A DNA stretch of 64,000 nt from Pedobacter duraquae (GCF_004362245.1 NZ_SNWM01000003.1:496001-560000), one strand, 5' to 3'. Positions 16,040-24,648 are shown, counted from the first letter of the stretch. Program-made: numbers and translations. The notes: generated from the letters alone by a model not told the origin.

Positions 16040-17143
16040 ATGTGGTTAAAAAACATCACTTTACTAAATTTCAAAAATTATTCAGATGCAGATATTCGTT
16101 TTTCGAAAACAGTAAATGCATTTGTGGGCAACAATGGAGCCGGTAAAACGAATCTCCTGGATGCTATTCATTATTTATGCCTGTGTAAGGGATACTTTAA
16201 CCCGATAGATACCCAGCAGATTAAAACTTCTGAAGATCTTTTTTTGATTCAGGGCGACTTTGAGCGCAAGGAAAAGCAGGAGAAGATTACCTGTGGAGTT
16301 AAACGCAACCAGAAAAAGCAGTTTAAGCGGAACAAAAAGGAATATGATAAACTGGCAAATCATATCGGACTCTTTCCATTAGTGATGATCTCTCCTTATG
16401 ATACAACACTGATTTTGGATGGGAGTGAAGAGCGCAGACGCTTTATGGATAACGTAATTTCACAAACAGATGCCCAGTACCTTGATGAACTCATTCTATA
16501 TAATAAGCATTTATTAAACAGAAATGCTTTGTTCAAACAGATTGCTGTAACACGTAAGTATGATCCTGCTTTACTGGAGATATTTGATGAGCAACTCATT
16601 AGCTCAGGGAAAAAGATTTTTGAAAAGCGGAAACAATTCATGCTCGACTTCATTCCGCTGTTTAATCATTACTATCATTTTTTAACAGACAATCAGGAAG
16701 AGGTAACCCTGCAATATGCTTCTCAACTCAATGAGACAAGTTTCGAAGATTTGTTGAAGCAATCAATAGAAAAAGATAAAGTGTTAGAACGTACAACAAC
16801 AGGGATCCATAAGGATGATCTGATTTTTACAATTACGGATATGGCACTGAAGAAGTTTGGTTCACAGGGACAGCAAAAATCTTTTTTGATTGCTTTAAAG
16901 CTTGCGCAATATGCCTATTTGCAAAAACATAAAGGATTTAAGCCTTTGCTATTGCTCGATGATATTTTTGATAAATTGGATGATAGCCGCGTGCATAAAT
17001 TAATGGAAATGGTGTCCCATCACGATTTTGGACAGATCTTTATTACAGATACCGGTAAGGAAAGGGTCTTAAATATTTTTAATAGCATTAAAGTTGACGT
17101 AACTTTGTTTGAAGTAGATAAAGGATCAATTAAACATGCGTAA
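16040..17143 (+). CDS. recF: DNA replication/repair protein RecF
   Basis: RecF is an SMC-like ATPase that loads RecA at gaps via RecO and RecR. The 367 residues carry Walker A GNNGAGKTNLLDAIH near the N-terminus, the family motif SPYDTTLILDGSEERRRFMD, and the signature/Walker B region GSQGQQKSFLIALKLAQ and PLLLLDDIFDKLDDSR. The start at ATG 16040 (MWLKNITLLNFKNY) matches family N-termini; an in-frame ATG at 16028 adds four residues and cannot be excluded. It overlaps the following DUF721 gene by 8 bp, an arrangement often seen for recF neighbours. Confidence 0.95.
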   Translation: MWLKNITLLNFKNYSDADIRFSKTVNAFVGNNGAGKTNLLDAIHYLCLCKGYFNPIDTQQIKTSEDLFLIQGDFERKEKQEKITCGVKRNQKKQFKRNKKEYDKLANHIGLFPLVMISPYDTTLILDGSEERRRFMDNVISQTDAQYLDELILYNKHLLNRNALFKQIAVTRKYDPALLEIFDEQLISSGKKIFEKRKQFMLDFIPLFNHYYHFLTDNQEEVTLQYASQLNETSFEDLLKQSIEKDKVLERTTTGIHKDDLIFTITDMALKKFGSQGQQKSFLIALKLAQYAYLQKHKGFKPLLLLDDIFDKLDDSRVHKLMEMVSHHDFGQIFITDTGKERVLNIFNSIKVDVTLFEVDKGSIKHA

Positions 17144-17426
17144 ACCTAATGATATTACCCTAAAGGAAGGAATCGGTAAGCTGTTAAATGTTTATCGTTT
17201 AAAGGGGAAATTTGACGAAACGTCAATAGTTCTCTTATGGCCAGAAATTATGGGAAAGGCTGTAGCAAACAGAACTACACAGATTTACATTGCACATAAA
17301 CGACTGTTCGTTAGGATAGAATCCTCAGTCATTAAAAATGAGCTGTTAATGGTCAGAACCGGAATCATCCAGAAATTAAATGAACGAGCCGGTTCTGATG
17401 TTATTACAGAAATCATCTTTCTGTAG
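17136..17426 (+). CDS. DUF721 domain-containing protein
   Basis: This 96-residue protein has the DUF721/DciA-like core: YRLKGKFDETSIVLLWPEIMG, then VANRTTQIYIAHKRLFVRIE and KNELLMVRTGIIQKLNE. The family includes DciA, a loader or partner of the replicative helicase in many bacteria lacking DnaC. Bacteroidetes members are short like this one. The overlap with recF by 8 bp supports a replication or repair role. Function in this organism is inferred only from family and context. Confidence 0.88.
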   Translation: MRKPNDITLKEGIGKLLNVYRLKGKFDETSIVLLWPEIMGKAVANRTTQIYIAHKRLFVRIESSVIKNELLMVRTGIIQKLNERAGSDVITEIIFL

Positions 17427-17432
17427 CGGAAA

Positions 17433-17612
17433 CTATCTGCTTCCGCCACCAAAGATTTTGCTGATTACCCAGATGATCAGTGCAAGCACAATTACAACTA
17501 TAATTACGCCAGACCAAACGCCTGCTTTAAAAATGCCTTCAATTAGCGAGCAGCTCGCCAATGTACTGGTTAGGAAGGCAACGATTGCCAATGGAAAATA
17601 TCTTTTAATCAT
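17433..17612 (-). CDS. Small lipoprotein with one membrane helix, 59 residues
   Basis: A complete minus-strand gene, ATG at 17612 and TAG at 17433. The signal ends in a lipobox (TLASC, Cys 21). The mature part is SLIEGIFKAGVW, a strongly hydrophobic helix (GVIIVVIVLALIIWVI) and a short KIFGGGSR tail. Lipidation plus a C-terminal helix suggests a tiny inner-membrane or envelope-bridging protein. I recall similar short proteins widespread in Bacteroidetes, but no function is known to me. It converges with the DUF721 gene, 6 bp apart. Confidence 0.72.
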   Translation of the reverse strand: MIKRYFPLAIVAFLTSTLASCSLIEGIFKAGVWSGVIIVVIVLALIIWVISKIFGGGSR

Positions 17613-17671
17613 GATTGTTGGTTTTCGGATTATAACAACAATCTATTCCAAAGGTTTTCTATTGGCTTTCC

Positions 17672-18388
17672 TTATTTGATTTTTACCAGTTCTACTTCAA
17701 AGATTAAAGCACTATAAGGCGGAATGTTTTCCCCTGCGCCACGTTCGCCGTATGCCAGTTGATAAGGGATAAACAAACGATACTTTGATCCTTCAGGCAT
17801 CAGTTGAAGCGCCTCTGTCCAGCCGGGAATAACTCTGTTTAAAGGCAGTTCAATTGGTTCTCTCCCTTCGTTAGTGTCAAAAACCTGCCCTTTTAACGTC
17901 ATGCCTTTATAGTTAACCAATACGGTATCTGTAACAGCTGCTTTTTTACCATTACCCGCCTTCATTACCATATATTGTAAACCACTGGCAGTGGTTTTTA
18001 CACCTTCTACCTTTTTGTTGTTTTCCAGAAAAAATTTCTCTTCGCTGATTTTTCCCTGATATTTTTGCTGCCCCGCTTGAATAAATATTTTGTTGATGGC
18101 TTCTTGTGCTACTTCTCTTGATAACAACGGCGTCTTATCTGCAAATGCATCTTTCAGGCCCTTTACCAGTAAATCATAGTTTAGGGCGGTTAGGCCATTG
18201 CCCTTGAAATTGCTGGCCATAGCAGAGCCAAAGCTATAACTGGCAGAGTCCAGCGCTGTTTTCATCTGCAAAACCGCAGGGCTGGATGTTGCAACAACTT
18301 TCTTTTTTACCGGGACTTTACCTTTAGACTGTGCCATTGCGGCTCCTGATAAAAGGACTAAGCCCATCGCGATCACTGATCTTTTCAT
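17672..18388 (-). CDS. FKBP-type peptidyl-prolyl isomerase, periplasmic
   Basis: This 238-residue prolyl isomerase has a cleavable signal (MKRSVIAMGLVLLSGAAMAQ) and no lipobox, so it should be soluble in the periplasm. Residues 40-110 form an FKBP_N-type dimerization region (SYSFGSAMASNFKGNGL). The catalytic domain holds TDTVLVNYKGMTLKGQVFDT, VIPGWTEALQLMPEGSKY and IPYQLAYGERGAGENIPPY. This is the Mip/FkpA layout. It assists folding of exported proteins. It is monocistronic, with a 319-bp gap to ndk upstream. Confidence 0.92.
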   Translation of the reverse strand: MKRSVIAMGLVLLSGAAMAQSKGKVPVKKKVVATSSPAVLQMKTALDSASYSFGSAMASNFKGNGLTALNYDLLVKGLKDAFADKTPLLSREVAQEAINKIFIQAGQQKYQGKISEEKFFLENNKKVEGVKTTASGLQYMVMKAGNGKKAAVTDTVLVNYKGMTLKGQVFDTNEGREPIELPLNRVIPGWTEALQLMPEGSKYRLFIPYQLAYGERGAGENIPPYSALIFEVELVKIK

Positions 18389-18554
18389 AGTGTTGGATAA
18401 TTATGGCCGAAAGTTATAAATTTTATGTAAAAAATAAAGGATGTAGCTCGCTGGTACTGCAAATAGTAAACAGTTTTTGTATGTCGGGTTAATTTGACTG
18501 TAAATTCTGTCCTGAAACAGTACTCCTTCCGTATCTGACAGGCATGGCACAGGC

Positions 18555-18602
18555 GTTACCCAGAGATAACCCAGACATAACGCAGGGAACGTCTGGGTTA
18601 TC
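18555..18602. repeat. Three 11-bp direct repeats plus an inverted copy
   Basis: GTTACCCAGAG, ATAACCCAGAC and ATAACGCAGGG follow each other without gaps at 18555-18587. GTCTGGGTTATC at 18591-18602 is a perfect inverted copy of 18565-18576 (12 bp, loop 14 nt). The period of 11 is close to a helical turn. It could be a protein-binding array or a hairpin in the ndk-FKBP gap. No known family is recognised. Confidence 0.7.
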
Positions 18603-18642
18603 CTTGGTCTATCTTTTTGATGATCAAATTAATATTCTAAGC

Positions 18643-18679
18643 AAAAAACAAGCCTGATTATCTTTCGATAATCAGGCTT
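18643..18679 (-). terminator. Terminator of ndk
   Basis: A perfect 13-bp stem, AAGCCTGATTATC and its complement, with a 4-nt loop. On the minus strand it is followed by TTGTTTTTTG. It lies 29 bp after the ndk stop codon. Confidence 0.85.
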
Positions 18680-18707
18680 ATATATTAAAAATCGTACCTT
18701 CTGAAAA

Positions 18708-19127
18708 CTAGAAACGCTCAGCAGCAGTAAAGAAGAAGTTACCTTCAATTTCTGCATTTTCATCCGAATCAGAACCGTGAACAGCATTTGCATCAATTGA
18801 TTTTGCATATTTCTGACGGATAGTACCTGCATCAGCTTTAGCCGGATCAGTTGCGCCGATCAGTTTTCTGAAGTCTTCGATAGCGTTGTCTTTCTCAAGG
18901 ATTGCAGCAACAATTGGTCCTGAAGACATGAAGCTAACAAGATCAGCATAGAAAGGACGCTCTTTGTGCACTTCATAAAAAGCGCCCGCAGTTTCAGCAG
19001 TTAGTTTAGTATATTTCAAAGCAATGATTTTAAATCCTGCAGCAGTAATATCATTGATGATTGCACCAATATGTCCGTTTGCCACTGCATCTGGCTTAAT
19101 CATTGTAAATGTTCTGTTCGTACTCAT
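18708..19127 (-). CDS. ndk: Nucleoside diphosphate kinase
   Basis: Ndk transfers the gamma phosphate of ATP to nucleoside diphosphates via phosphohistidine. The 139 residues begin with the typical [16 protein letters not shown]. The catalytic His is His117 in NAVHGSDS, and [10 protein letters not shown] precedes it. Length and motifs are standard. A TAATTTTG box lies 16 nt upstream and a strong terminator lies downstream, so the gene is probably monocistronic. Confidence 0.97.
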   Translation of the reverse strand: MSTNRTFTMIKPDAVANGHIGAIINDITAAGFKIIALKYTKLTAETAGAFYEVHKERPFYADLVSFMSSGPIVAAILEKDNAIEDFRKLIGATDPAKADAGTIRQKYAKSIDANAVHGSDSDENAEIEGNFFFTAAERF

Positions 19128-19143
19128 GTTGTTGTTTTTTTTG

Positions 19144-19151
19144 CAAAATTA
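19144..19151 (-). promoter_or_regulatory. Promoter -7 element of ndk
   Basis: TAATTTTG on the minus strand matches TAnnTTTG, 16 nt before the ndk ATG. No clear -33 TTTG is seen. Confidence 0.4.
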
Positions 19152-19213
19152 CGTTTTATACTTTTAATATTAAAGCTTGAAATATAATCCGCTTCAAATC
19201 ATCATTAAATTAT

Positions 19214-19221
19214 TAGCTTTG
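19214..19221 (+). promoter_or_regulatory. Promoter -7 element of nrnA
   Basis: TAGCTTTG matches TAnnTTTG and ends 10 nt before the ATG at 19232. The 5' leader would be only a few bases. Confidence 0.4.
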
Positions 19222-19231
19222 TTCCCTTATT

Positions 19232-20242
19232 ATGCTATCTCTTTCAGAACTAAAGGACTTGTTGGCTACGCCACAGAAGATTGTGATTACCACGCACCAT
19301 AAGCCAGATGGCGATGCGATGGGATCCTCATTAGGATTATATGCTTATCTGATTCAGAAAGGGCATCATGTAAAAGTGATCACCCCGACCGATTATCCGT
19401 ACTTCCTGCATTGGATGCCTAATAACTCGGATGTAATTATTTATACGGATAACAAGGCTGATTCAGAAAAATTTGTTGCCGAGGCATCTATGATTTTTTG
19501 CCTTGACTTCAATACCCTCAGCAGGATTAATGAACTCGGTGAATTGATCCGCGCTGCAGATGCTTATAAACTGATGATCGACCATCACCTGGAGCCCGAA
19601 GATTTTGACGACTACAGACACTGGAACATCAACGCATGTGCAGCAGCACAATTAGTGTATGATTTTATTGTCAATGAACTTGAAGACGGCGAATCTATGA
19701 ATAAGGATATTGCTACCTGTCTTTATACTGGTATCATGACTGATTCAGGATCTTTCCGTTTTCCATCAGCTACCTCCGAAGTATATCGGATCGGAGCAAA
19801 CCTGATTGACCTCGGTGCCGAACATTGGCGGATTCATCAATTGGTTTATGATAACGCCACAGAGAACAGGCTACGCTTTCTGGGGCATTGCCTTACAAAC
19901 AAGCTGGAGCTCATGCGAGAATTCAATACTGCCATAATAACGGTAACTGCTGAAGAATTGGCGCATTATAAAATTGTAACTGGAGATACGGAGGGAATCG
20001 TGAATTACGCGCTCTCGATAAACGGCATCAAACTGGCTGCATTTATCATTGAGAGAACTGATAAAGTTAAATTATCTTTGCGCTCGACAGGTGATTTTCC
20101 GGCAAACGAAATTTGTAAAAAGTATTTCAATGGTGGAGGTCACAGAAACGCTGCAGGCGGCGCGTCAGAACATTCGTTGGAAGATACCATTGCGATGTTT
20201 AAGGCAATTCTACCTGAATATAGAACACAGTTGTTATCCTGA
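19232..20242 (+). CDS. nrnA: DHH/DHHA1 phosphoesterase, NrnA-like (oligoribonuclease / pAp phosphatase)
   Basis: The 336-residue protein has the DHH fold: HHKPDGDAMGSSLGLY near residue 21, LDFNTLSRI, and the DHH triad with Asp117. The C-terminal DHHA1 domain has RSTGDFPANEICKKYFNGGGHRNAAGG in parts, including the GGGH substrate loop. In Bacillus NrnA removes nucleotides from 2-5-mer RNAs and dephosphorylates pAp. This organism may use it in place of Orn, but that cannot be seen here. It is followed by an FKBP lipoprotein gene 79 bp downstream. Confidence 0.9.
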   Translation: MLSLSELKDLLATPQKIVITTHHKPDGDAMGSSLGLYAYLIQKGHHVKVITPTDYPYFLHWMPNNSDVIIYTDNKADSEKFVAEASMIFCLDFNTLSRINELGELIRAADAYKLMIDHHLEPEDFDDYRHWNINACAAAQLVYDFIVNELEDGESMNKDIATCLYTGIMTDSGSFRFPSATSEVYRIGANLIDLGAEHWRIHQLVYDNATENRLRFLGHCLTNKLELMREFNTAIITVTAEELAHYKIVTGDTEGIVNYALSINGIKLAAFIIERTDKVKLSLRSTGDFPANEICKKYFNGGGHRNAAGGASEHSLEDTIAMFKAILPEYRTQLLS

Positions 20243-20279
20243 TGGGATTAGCACAATAAATAAAAGTAAAATAAAGAAG

Positions 20280-20291
20280 GCTCCCGGGAGC
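20280..20291. repeat. Perfect 12-bp palindrome GCTCCCGGGAGC
   Basis: It lies between nrnA and the FKBP lipoprotein gene, 31 bp before the FKBP ATG. It is GC-rich in an AT-rich leader. It could be an operator. As RNA it would form only a tight self-complementary hairpin. Confidence 0.55.
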
Positions 20292-20321
20292 ATTATAACC
20301 GATCAAAACAAATAAAGTCAA

Positions 20322-21302
20322 ATGAAAAAAAGTTTAGTAATTCTTTTTGCAGCAACTCTTGGACTGGCTGCTTGTAACAACTACAAAAAAGCGCCGGGAG
20401 GCACTTTGTATCTGATCCATAAATCTGGTGGTGGCGAAAAAATTCAACCGGGTGATATCGTTAAGTTAAACTTCATCCGCAAAAGTGAGAAAGATTCTAT
20501 CATGAACAGCACATATGATATGGAGCAACCTCAGGTATTCCCTGTTGCCAAAAAAACATATGCTGGTGATATGAATGACATCCTCACCAACTTCGGAGAA
20601 GGCGATAGTGCAACTTTCAAGTTAAACCTTGATACTATGGCACTGAAAACCGGTCAGCCGAAACCAGTAGGTACAAAAGACACCTATTGGGTGTTCACTG
20701 TGAAAATTGAAAAAGTATTGCATAAACCTGCTGGTGAAGCAGATTCTACGTTCCAGAAAAAAGCACAGGAGTTCTTCCAGAAAGACTATGCTGCTTCTGT
20801 AGAAAAACGTAAATCTTCTGAAGAAGGTAAGATCAAAAAATACATTGCTGACAATAATTTGAAAATGACTACTACAGCTTCAGGCTTACAGTATGTTATT
20901 GAGAAGCCAGGAGACGCACAAAGACCTGCACCTACAGATACCCTGATGATCAACTACACTGGTAAATTCACTACCAAGAAATCTGACGGTAAAGCAAATA
21001 TCTTCGATACAAGTGTTAAAAAAGATGCAGAAGCGGCTGGTACCTATAACCCGGCAGTTCAGTATGCACCACGTCCTTTCCTGATTGGAAGAGCTATTCT
21101 AGGTTTTGATGAAGCGTTGAAAATGCTTGGAAAAGGTGGTAAAGGAACTTTTATTATCCCTTCAAGATTAGGATACGGTGAAGCAGGTATGCAACCACAA
21201 ATTGCTCCTTTCTCTCCACTTGTTTTTGAAGTTGAAGTTGTGGATATTAAAAAACCAACAGGAGCTGCGGCACCAGTAGCAGCTGCGCCGGCAACAAAAT
21301 AA
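20322..21302 (+). CDS. Lipoprotein with two FKBP-type domains
   Basis: This 326-residue lipoprotein has signal MKKSLVILFAATLGLAAC with lipidated Cys 18. Residues 30-140 form an FKBP-like domain (GDIVKLNFIRKSEKDSIM, GEGDSATFKL) that lacks the usual catalytic pocket residues. A helical linker (FFQKDYAASVEKRKSSEEGK) follows. The C-terminal FKBP domain is complete: TDTLMINYTGKF, AILGFDEALKMLGKGGKG and IPSRLGYGEAGMQPQIAPFS. The tail is Ala/Pro-rich. It probably helps fold outer-membrane or periplasmic proteins from the membrane surface. A strong terminator follows. Confidence 0.92.
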   Translation: MKKSLVILFAATLGLAACNNYKKAPGGTLYLIHKSGGGEKIQPGDIVKLNFIRKSEKDSIMNSTYDMEQPQVFPVAKKTYAGDMNDILTNFGEGDSATFKLNLDTMALKTGQPKPVGTKDTYWVFTVKIEKVLHKPAGEADSTFQKKAQEFFQKDYAASVEKRKSSEEGKIKKYIADNNLKMTTTASGLQYVIEKPGDAQRPAPTDTLMINYTGKFTTKKSDGKANIFDTSVKKDAEAAGTYNPAVQYAPRPFLIGRAILGFDEALKMLGKGGKGTFIIPSRLGYGEAGMQPQIAPFSPLVFEVEVVDIKKPTGAAAPVAAAPATK

Positions 21303-21338
21303 TAACCCTTTAATTCTTAATAGAATTTACAGGTATTG

Positions 21339-21373
21339 AACCCTTTCCGAAGCTTTCGGAAAGGGTTTTTTTA
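21339..21373 (+). terminator. Terminator after the FKBP lipoprotein gene
   Basis: A 13-bp perfect stem, AACCCTTTCCGAA with its complement around a GCT loop, is followed by TTTTTTT. It directly precedes the tatD promoter box at 21375. Confidence 0.9.
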
Positions 21374-21374
21374 T

Positions 21375-21382
21375 TAGCTTTG
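21375..21382 (+). promoter_or_regulatory. Promoter -7 element of tatD, almost touching the ATG
   Basis: TAGCTTTG matches TAnnTTTG and ends 4 nt before the ATG at 21387. It begins right after the T tract of the preceding terminator, so a -33 element would have to lie inside that terminator. Confidence 0.4.
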
Positions 21383-21386
21383 TGCT

Positions 21387-22154
21387 ATGCTATTAACAGA
21401 TACCCACACGCATTTGTATTATGAAACAGATGAGCAAAAACGTGTAGAAATGATGCAACGCTGCTTTGATCAGCACATCGATCGTTTGTTTCTTCCCAAT
21501 GTCGACCTGGAATCTATTCCTAAAATCAATGCGCTTGTTGCCGCTTATCCGGACAATTGTTTTGCAATGGCAGGGCTGCATCCATGTGATGTCAAGGAGA
21601 ATTATGAAGCGTCTCTCGCGGGTATCTATGAAAGTATTGAAGAACGTAAGATTTATGCTATCGGTGAAATTGGGATCGATCTGTATTGGGATAAAACAAC
21701 TCTGGAGCAGCAGAAATCTGCCTTTGTTACACAGATTCGTTGGGCTAAGTCACTGGCACTTCCTATTGTAATACACTGCCGCGAGGCTTTTGACGAGGTT
21801 TTTGAAGTGCTTGAACAGGAACGTGGACCCGACCTGTTTGGTATCCTGCATTGCTTTACCGGGAACTTGGATCAAGCGCTTCACGCTATTGACCTCGGCT
21901 TCTATCTTGGAATAGGAGGCGTGGTTACCTATAAAAAGGCCGGATTAGATGAGGTGCTTAAATATGTACCGTTAAACAAGCTGGTGTTGGAAACAGATTC
22001 ACCTTATCTCGCCCCGGTGCCTTTTAGAGGGAAACCTAACGAAAGTAGTTACCTGATCCACATTGCAAATAAGGTTGCAGATATTTATAATGTAACTCTA
22101 GAAGAAGTAGCAGAAATCACTACACATAATTCCAAACTGATATTTAAAGTCTGA
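21387..22154 (+). CDS. TatD family hydrolase (metal-dependent DNase)
   Basis: This 255-residue protein is a TIM-barrel metal-dependent hydrolase. TDTHTHLYYETDEQKR gives the HxH ligands, GEIGIDLYWDKTTLEQQK the Glu, and VIHCREAFDEVFEVL, ILHCFTG and VLETDSPYLAP the remaining His and Asp ligands. TatD proteins cleave DNA in repair or degradation; true substrates differ between members. The stop overlaps the start of the asparaginase gene by 1 bp (TGATG), so translation is coupled. Confidence 0.93.
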   Translation: MLLTDTHTHLYYETDEQKRVEMMQRCFDQHIDRLFLPNVDLESIPKINALVAAYPDNCFAMAGLHPCDVKENYEASLAGIYESIEERKIYAIGEIGIDLYWDKTTLEQQKSAFVTQIRWAKSLALPIVIHCREAFDEVFEVLEQERGPDLFGILHCFTGNLDQALHAIDLGFYLGIGGVVTYKKAGLDEVLKYVPLNKLVLETDSPYLAPVPFRGKPNESSYLIHIANKVADIYNVTLEEVAEITTHNSKLIFKV

Positions 22155-23176
22155 TGTCCATAAACCGAATTTTAATCATTTATACAGGCGGTACCATCGG
22201 TATGGTCAATCATCCGCAAACCGGTGCATTAATCCCTTTTGATTTTGAGCAAATTAAACAGAATGTGCCCGAACTTGCACGATTAAACTATGATCTTGCA
22301 GTACATTCTTTTGATCCTATACTCGACTCGTCGAATATGAATCCCGACGTGTGGGCAGAACTCGCCGGTATTATACAGGCAAATTATGCCGACTTTGATG
22401 GTTTCGTAATTCTGCACGGATCAGACACGATGGCATATACTGCATCTGCACTAAGTTTCATGTTAGAAAATCTGTCTAAACCCGTAGTACTTACAGGTTC
22501 GCAGCTTCCCATAGGGGAGATTAGAACAGATGCGAAGGAGAATTTAATTACTGCTTTGGAAATTGCAGCTACAAAAAAAGCTGGTAAAGCCATGGTTCCT
22601 GAAGTATGTATATATTTCGATTATCAACTCTTTCGTGGCAACAGGTCTATCAAATACAATTCTGAAAAATTTGAAGCCTTCCGTTCTCCAAATTATCCTA
22701 AGCTGGCCGAGGCTGGTGTGCACCTTTCTTTTTTTAAAAATTATATACAGGCCCAACCAAAAGCAGCACTGGAAGTTCATTATACCATGAATACCAATAT
22801 CGGAGTACTGAAACTCTACCCTGGTATTAACAAGAACGCTGTGGAAGCGATCACAAAATCTGCTGTAGATGCTATTGTTCTGGAAACCTTTGGGTCCGGT
22901 AATACGACAACGGCGTCATGGTTTATTGATTGCCTGCAGGCTGCGCTGGATGCAGGAAAGATTATTGTAGATATATCTCAATGCCAGGGTGGATCGGTGG
23001 AGTTAGGAAAATACGATACGAGTAAGAAGCTTCAGCAAATGGGTATTATTAGTGGGTTTGACATGACCTTTGAAGCAACAATTACCAAGCTTATGTTCCT
23101 GTTAGGCAAGGGCCTTGATAGGCGGGGAATGAGTATAGCTATGGAAGAATCACTACGCGGTGAACTGAGTGTTTAA
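22154..23176 (+). CDS. ansA: Type I (cytoplasmic) asparaginase
   Basis: The 340-residue enzyme hydrolyses L-asparagine to aspartate and ammonia. YTGGTIGMVN holds the first catalytic Thr, and LHGSDTMAYTASALSFML holds the second Thr and the Asp. LTGSQLPIGEIRTDAKENL, YNSEKFEAFRSPNYP and ETFGSGNTT complete the family signature. No signal peptide is seen, as for AnsA. The start overlaps tatD by 1 bp, so it is the second gene of an operon. Confidence 0.93.
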   Translation: MSINRILIIYTGGTIGMVNHPQTGALIPFDFEQIKQNVPELARLNYDLAVHSFDPILDSSNMNPDVWAELAGIIQANYADFDGFVILHGSDTMAYTASALSFMLENLSKPVVLTGSQLPIGEIRTDAKENLITALEIAATKKAGKAMVPEVCIYFDYQLFRGNRSIKYNSEKFEAFRSPNYPKLAEAGVHLSFFKNYIQAQPKAALEVHYTMNTNIGVLKLYPGINKNAVEAITKSAVDAIVLETFGSGNTTTASWFIDCLQAALDAGKIIVDISQCQGGSVELGKYDTSKKLQQMGIISGFDMTFEATITKLMFLLGKGLDRRGMSIAMEESLRGELSV

Positions 23177-23230
23177 CGGTAAAACTTGTGTAATATAACC
23201 ATGATCACTTCTGATACCCGTTATTAACCC

Positions 23231-23238
23231 TATTTTTG
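23231..23238 (+). promoter_or_regulatory. Promoter -7 element of the MBL-rhodanese gene
   Basis: TATTTTTG matches TAnnTTTG, 18 nt before the ATG at 23257. It overlaps the in-frame TTG at 23236, which argues against that as a start. Confidence 0.4.
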
Positions 23239-23256
23239 TGTTCAAATCTGATGTAC

Positions 23257-24639
23257 ATGAAAATAGAACAAATTTACACTGGGTGTTTAGCAGAAGCCGC
23301 TTATTATGTAGAAAGTAATGGTGAAGTAGCCATTATTGATCCCCTAAGAGAAGTAAGTGCCTATCTAAAAAAGGCAGAAAAGGCCGGCGCAAAAATCAAA
23401 TATATATTTGAAACTCATTTTCATGCCGATTTCGTATCGGGACATCTGGACCTGTCGGTACAGTCGGGAGCACCCATCGTATATGGGCCTACCGCGCAAA
23501 CCTCCTTTCCTGCTCATATCGCAATAGACGGAGAAGTATTTGAACTTGGTGCGATAACAATCACTGTATTGCATACACCGGGGCACACCAACGAATCCGT
23601 AACTTATCTGCTTAAAGATCAAAGTGGTAAGCCTTACTGTATTTTTACCGGAGATACTTTGTTTATAGGTGACGTTGGCAGGCCGGATTTAGTACAACAG
23701 GGTGCACTGACCATGGAAGATATGGCAGGTACGCTGTATGATTCCTTACATAATAAAATCTTGACGTTACCTGATGAGGTATTGGTGTATCCGGCACATG
23801 GTGCTGGTTCGGCGTGTGGTAAGCATATGAGTAAGGAAACCTTTGATACCCTCGGTCACCAGAAAGAAGTCAATTACGCACTTAAGGCCGCTAATAAAGC
23901 TGAGTTTATAAAGGAAGTTACTTCAGGTATTCTTCCGCCACCGCAATATTTCGCGAAAAATGCTGCCATGAATAAAAATGGTTATGAGAGCGTGGATCAG
24001 GTTTACGAAAAAGGCCTGAAGCCACTTGATGCTGCCGAATTTGAAGCACAGGCAAATCATACTGGTGCCTTGCTGCTAGACACTCGTGATCCTCAGGTTT
24101 TTGCTGCTGGCTTTATTCCGTCCTCCATTAACATTGGCCTGAGCGGGCAGTTTGCCCCATGGGTGGGTGCATTGATCACAGATCTGAAACAACCATTGCT
24201 ATTGATCTGCGAGCCTGGAAAGGAACAAGAAGCAATTACACGTTTGGCACGTGTTGGGTACGATAGCACTATCGGTTATCTTGATGGTGGAATCCAGACA
24301 TGGATTGATGCAGGTAAAGAAACTGAGACCATTGCATCTGTTTCTGCAGCTGATTTCGAACTGCTATATGATGAAAATCCGGAAATCAATGTACTCGATG
24401 TGCGTAAGCCCGGTGAATATGCTACTGAACACCTGGATTTTTCTCTTCCGATGGCTCTCGATTATATTAACGACTGGACTCCGGAAATTAAAAAAGATCA
24501 AACGTATTATATTCATTGTGCTGGCGGTTACCGGTCAATGATCGCAGCCTCAATCTTAAAGGCCAGGGGCGTTGAAAACGTAATTGATATAGCCGGCGGA
24601 TATGGAGCTTTAAAAAACAGCACACTCGCAAAAGCTTAA
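23257..24639 (+). CDS. MBL-fold hydrolase fused to two rhodanese domains (persulfide dioxygenase-like)
   Basis: This 460-residue protein is fused from three units. Residues 1-240 are a metallo-beta-lactamase fold with THFHADFVSGH (His54 first ligand), LHTPGHTNESVTY and FTGDTLFIGDVGRPDL, the layout of ETHE1/CstB-like persulfide dioxygenases. A first rhodanese domain follows near 270-355, with Cys318 in LICEPGKEQ. The second (about 365-460) has the active-site loop CAGGYRS (Cys421). Related CstB proteins oxidise thiol persulfides. The bacillithiol reductase gene ypdA lies 9 bp downstream, suggesting joint work on bacillithiol persulfide. ATG 23257 is chosen over 23251 because MKIEQIYTGC is the family start. 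Confidence 0.9.
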   Translation: MKIEQIYTGCLAEAAYYVESNGEVAIIDPLREVSAYLKKAEKAGAKIKYIFETHFHADFVSGHLDLSVQSGAPIVYGPTAQTSFPAHIAIDGEVFELGAITITVLHTPGHTNESVTYLLKDQSGKPYCIFTGDTLFIGDVGRPDLVQQGALTMEDMAGTLYDSLHNKILTLPDEVLVYPAHGAGSACGKHMSKETFDTLGHQKEVNYALKAANKAEFIKEVTSGILPPPQYFAKNAAMNKNGYESVDQVYEKGLKPLDAAEFEAQANHTGALLLDTRDPQVFAAGFIPSSINIGLSGQFAPWVGALITDLKQPLLLICEPGKEQEAITRLARVGYDSTIGYLDGGIQTWIDAGKETETIASVSAADFELLYDENPEINVLDVRKPGEYATEHLDFSLPMALDYINDWTPEIKKDQTYYIHCAGGYRSMIAASILKARGVENVIDIAGGYGALKNSTLAKA

Positions 24640-24648
24640 TATAGGATC

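Larger units (their letters stand above)
18389..18707. other. 319-bp intergenic region with 11-bp repeat array
   Basis: No gene is seen here. The ndk terminator occupies 18643-18679 and a phased repeat array with an inverted copy occupies 18555-18602. The rest is AT-rich leader for the FKBP gene, with a degenerate TAACTTTC box about 25 bp upstream of its ATG. Confidence 0.7.
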
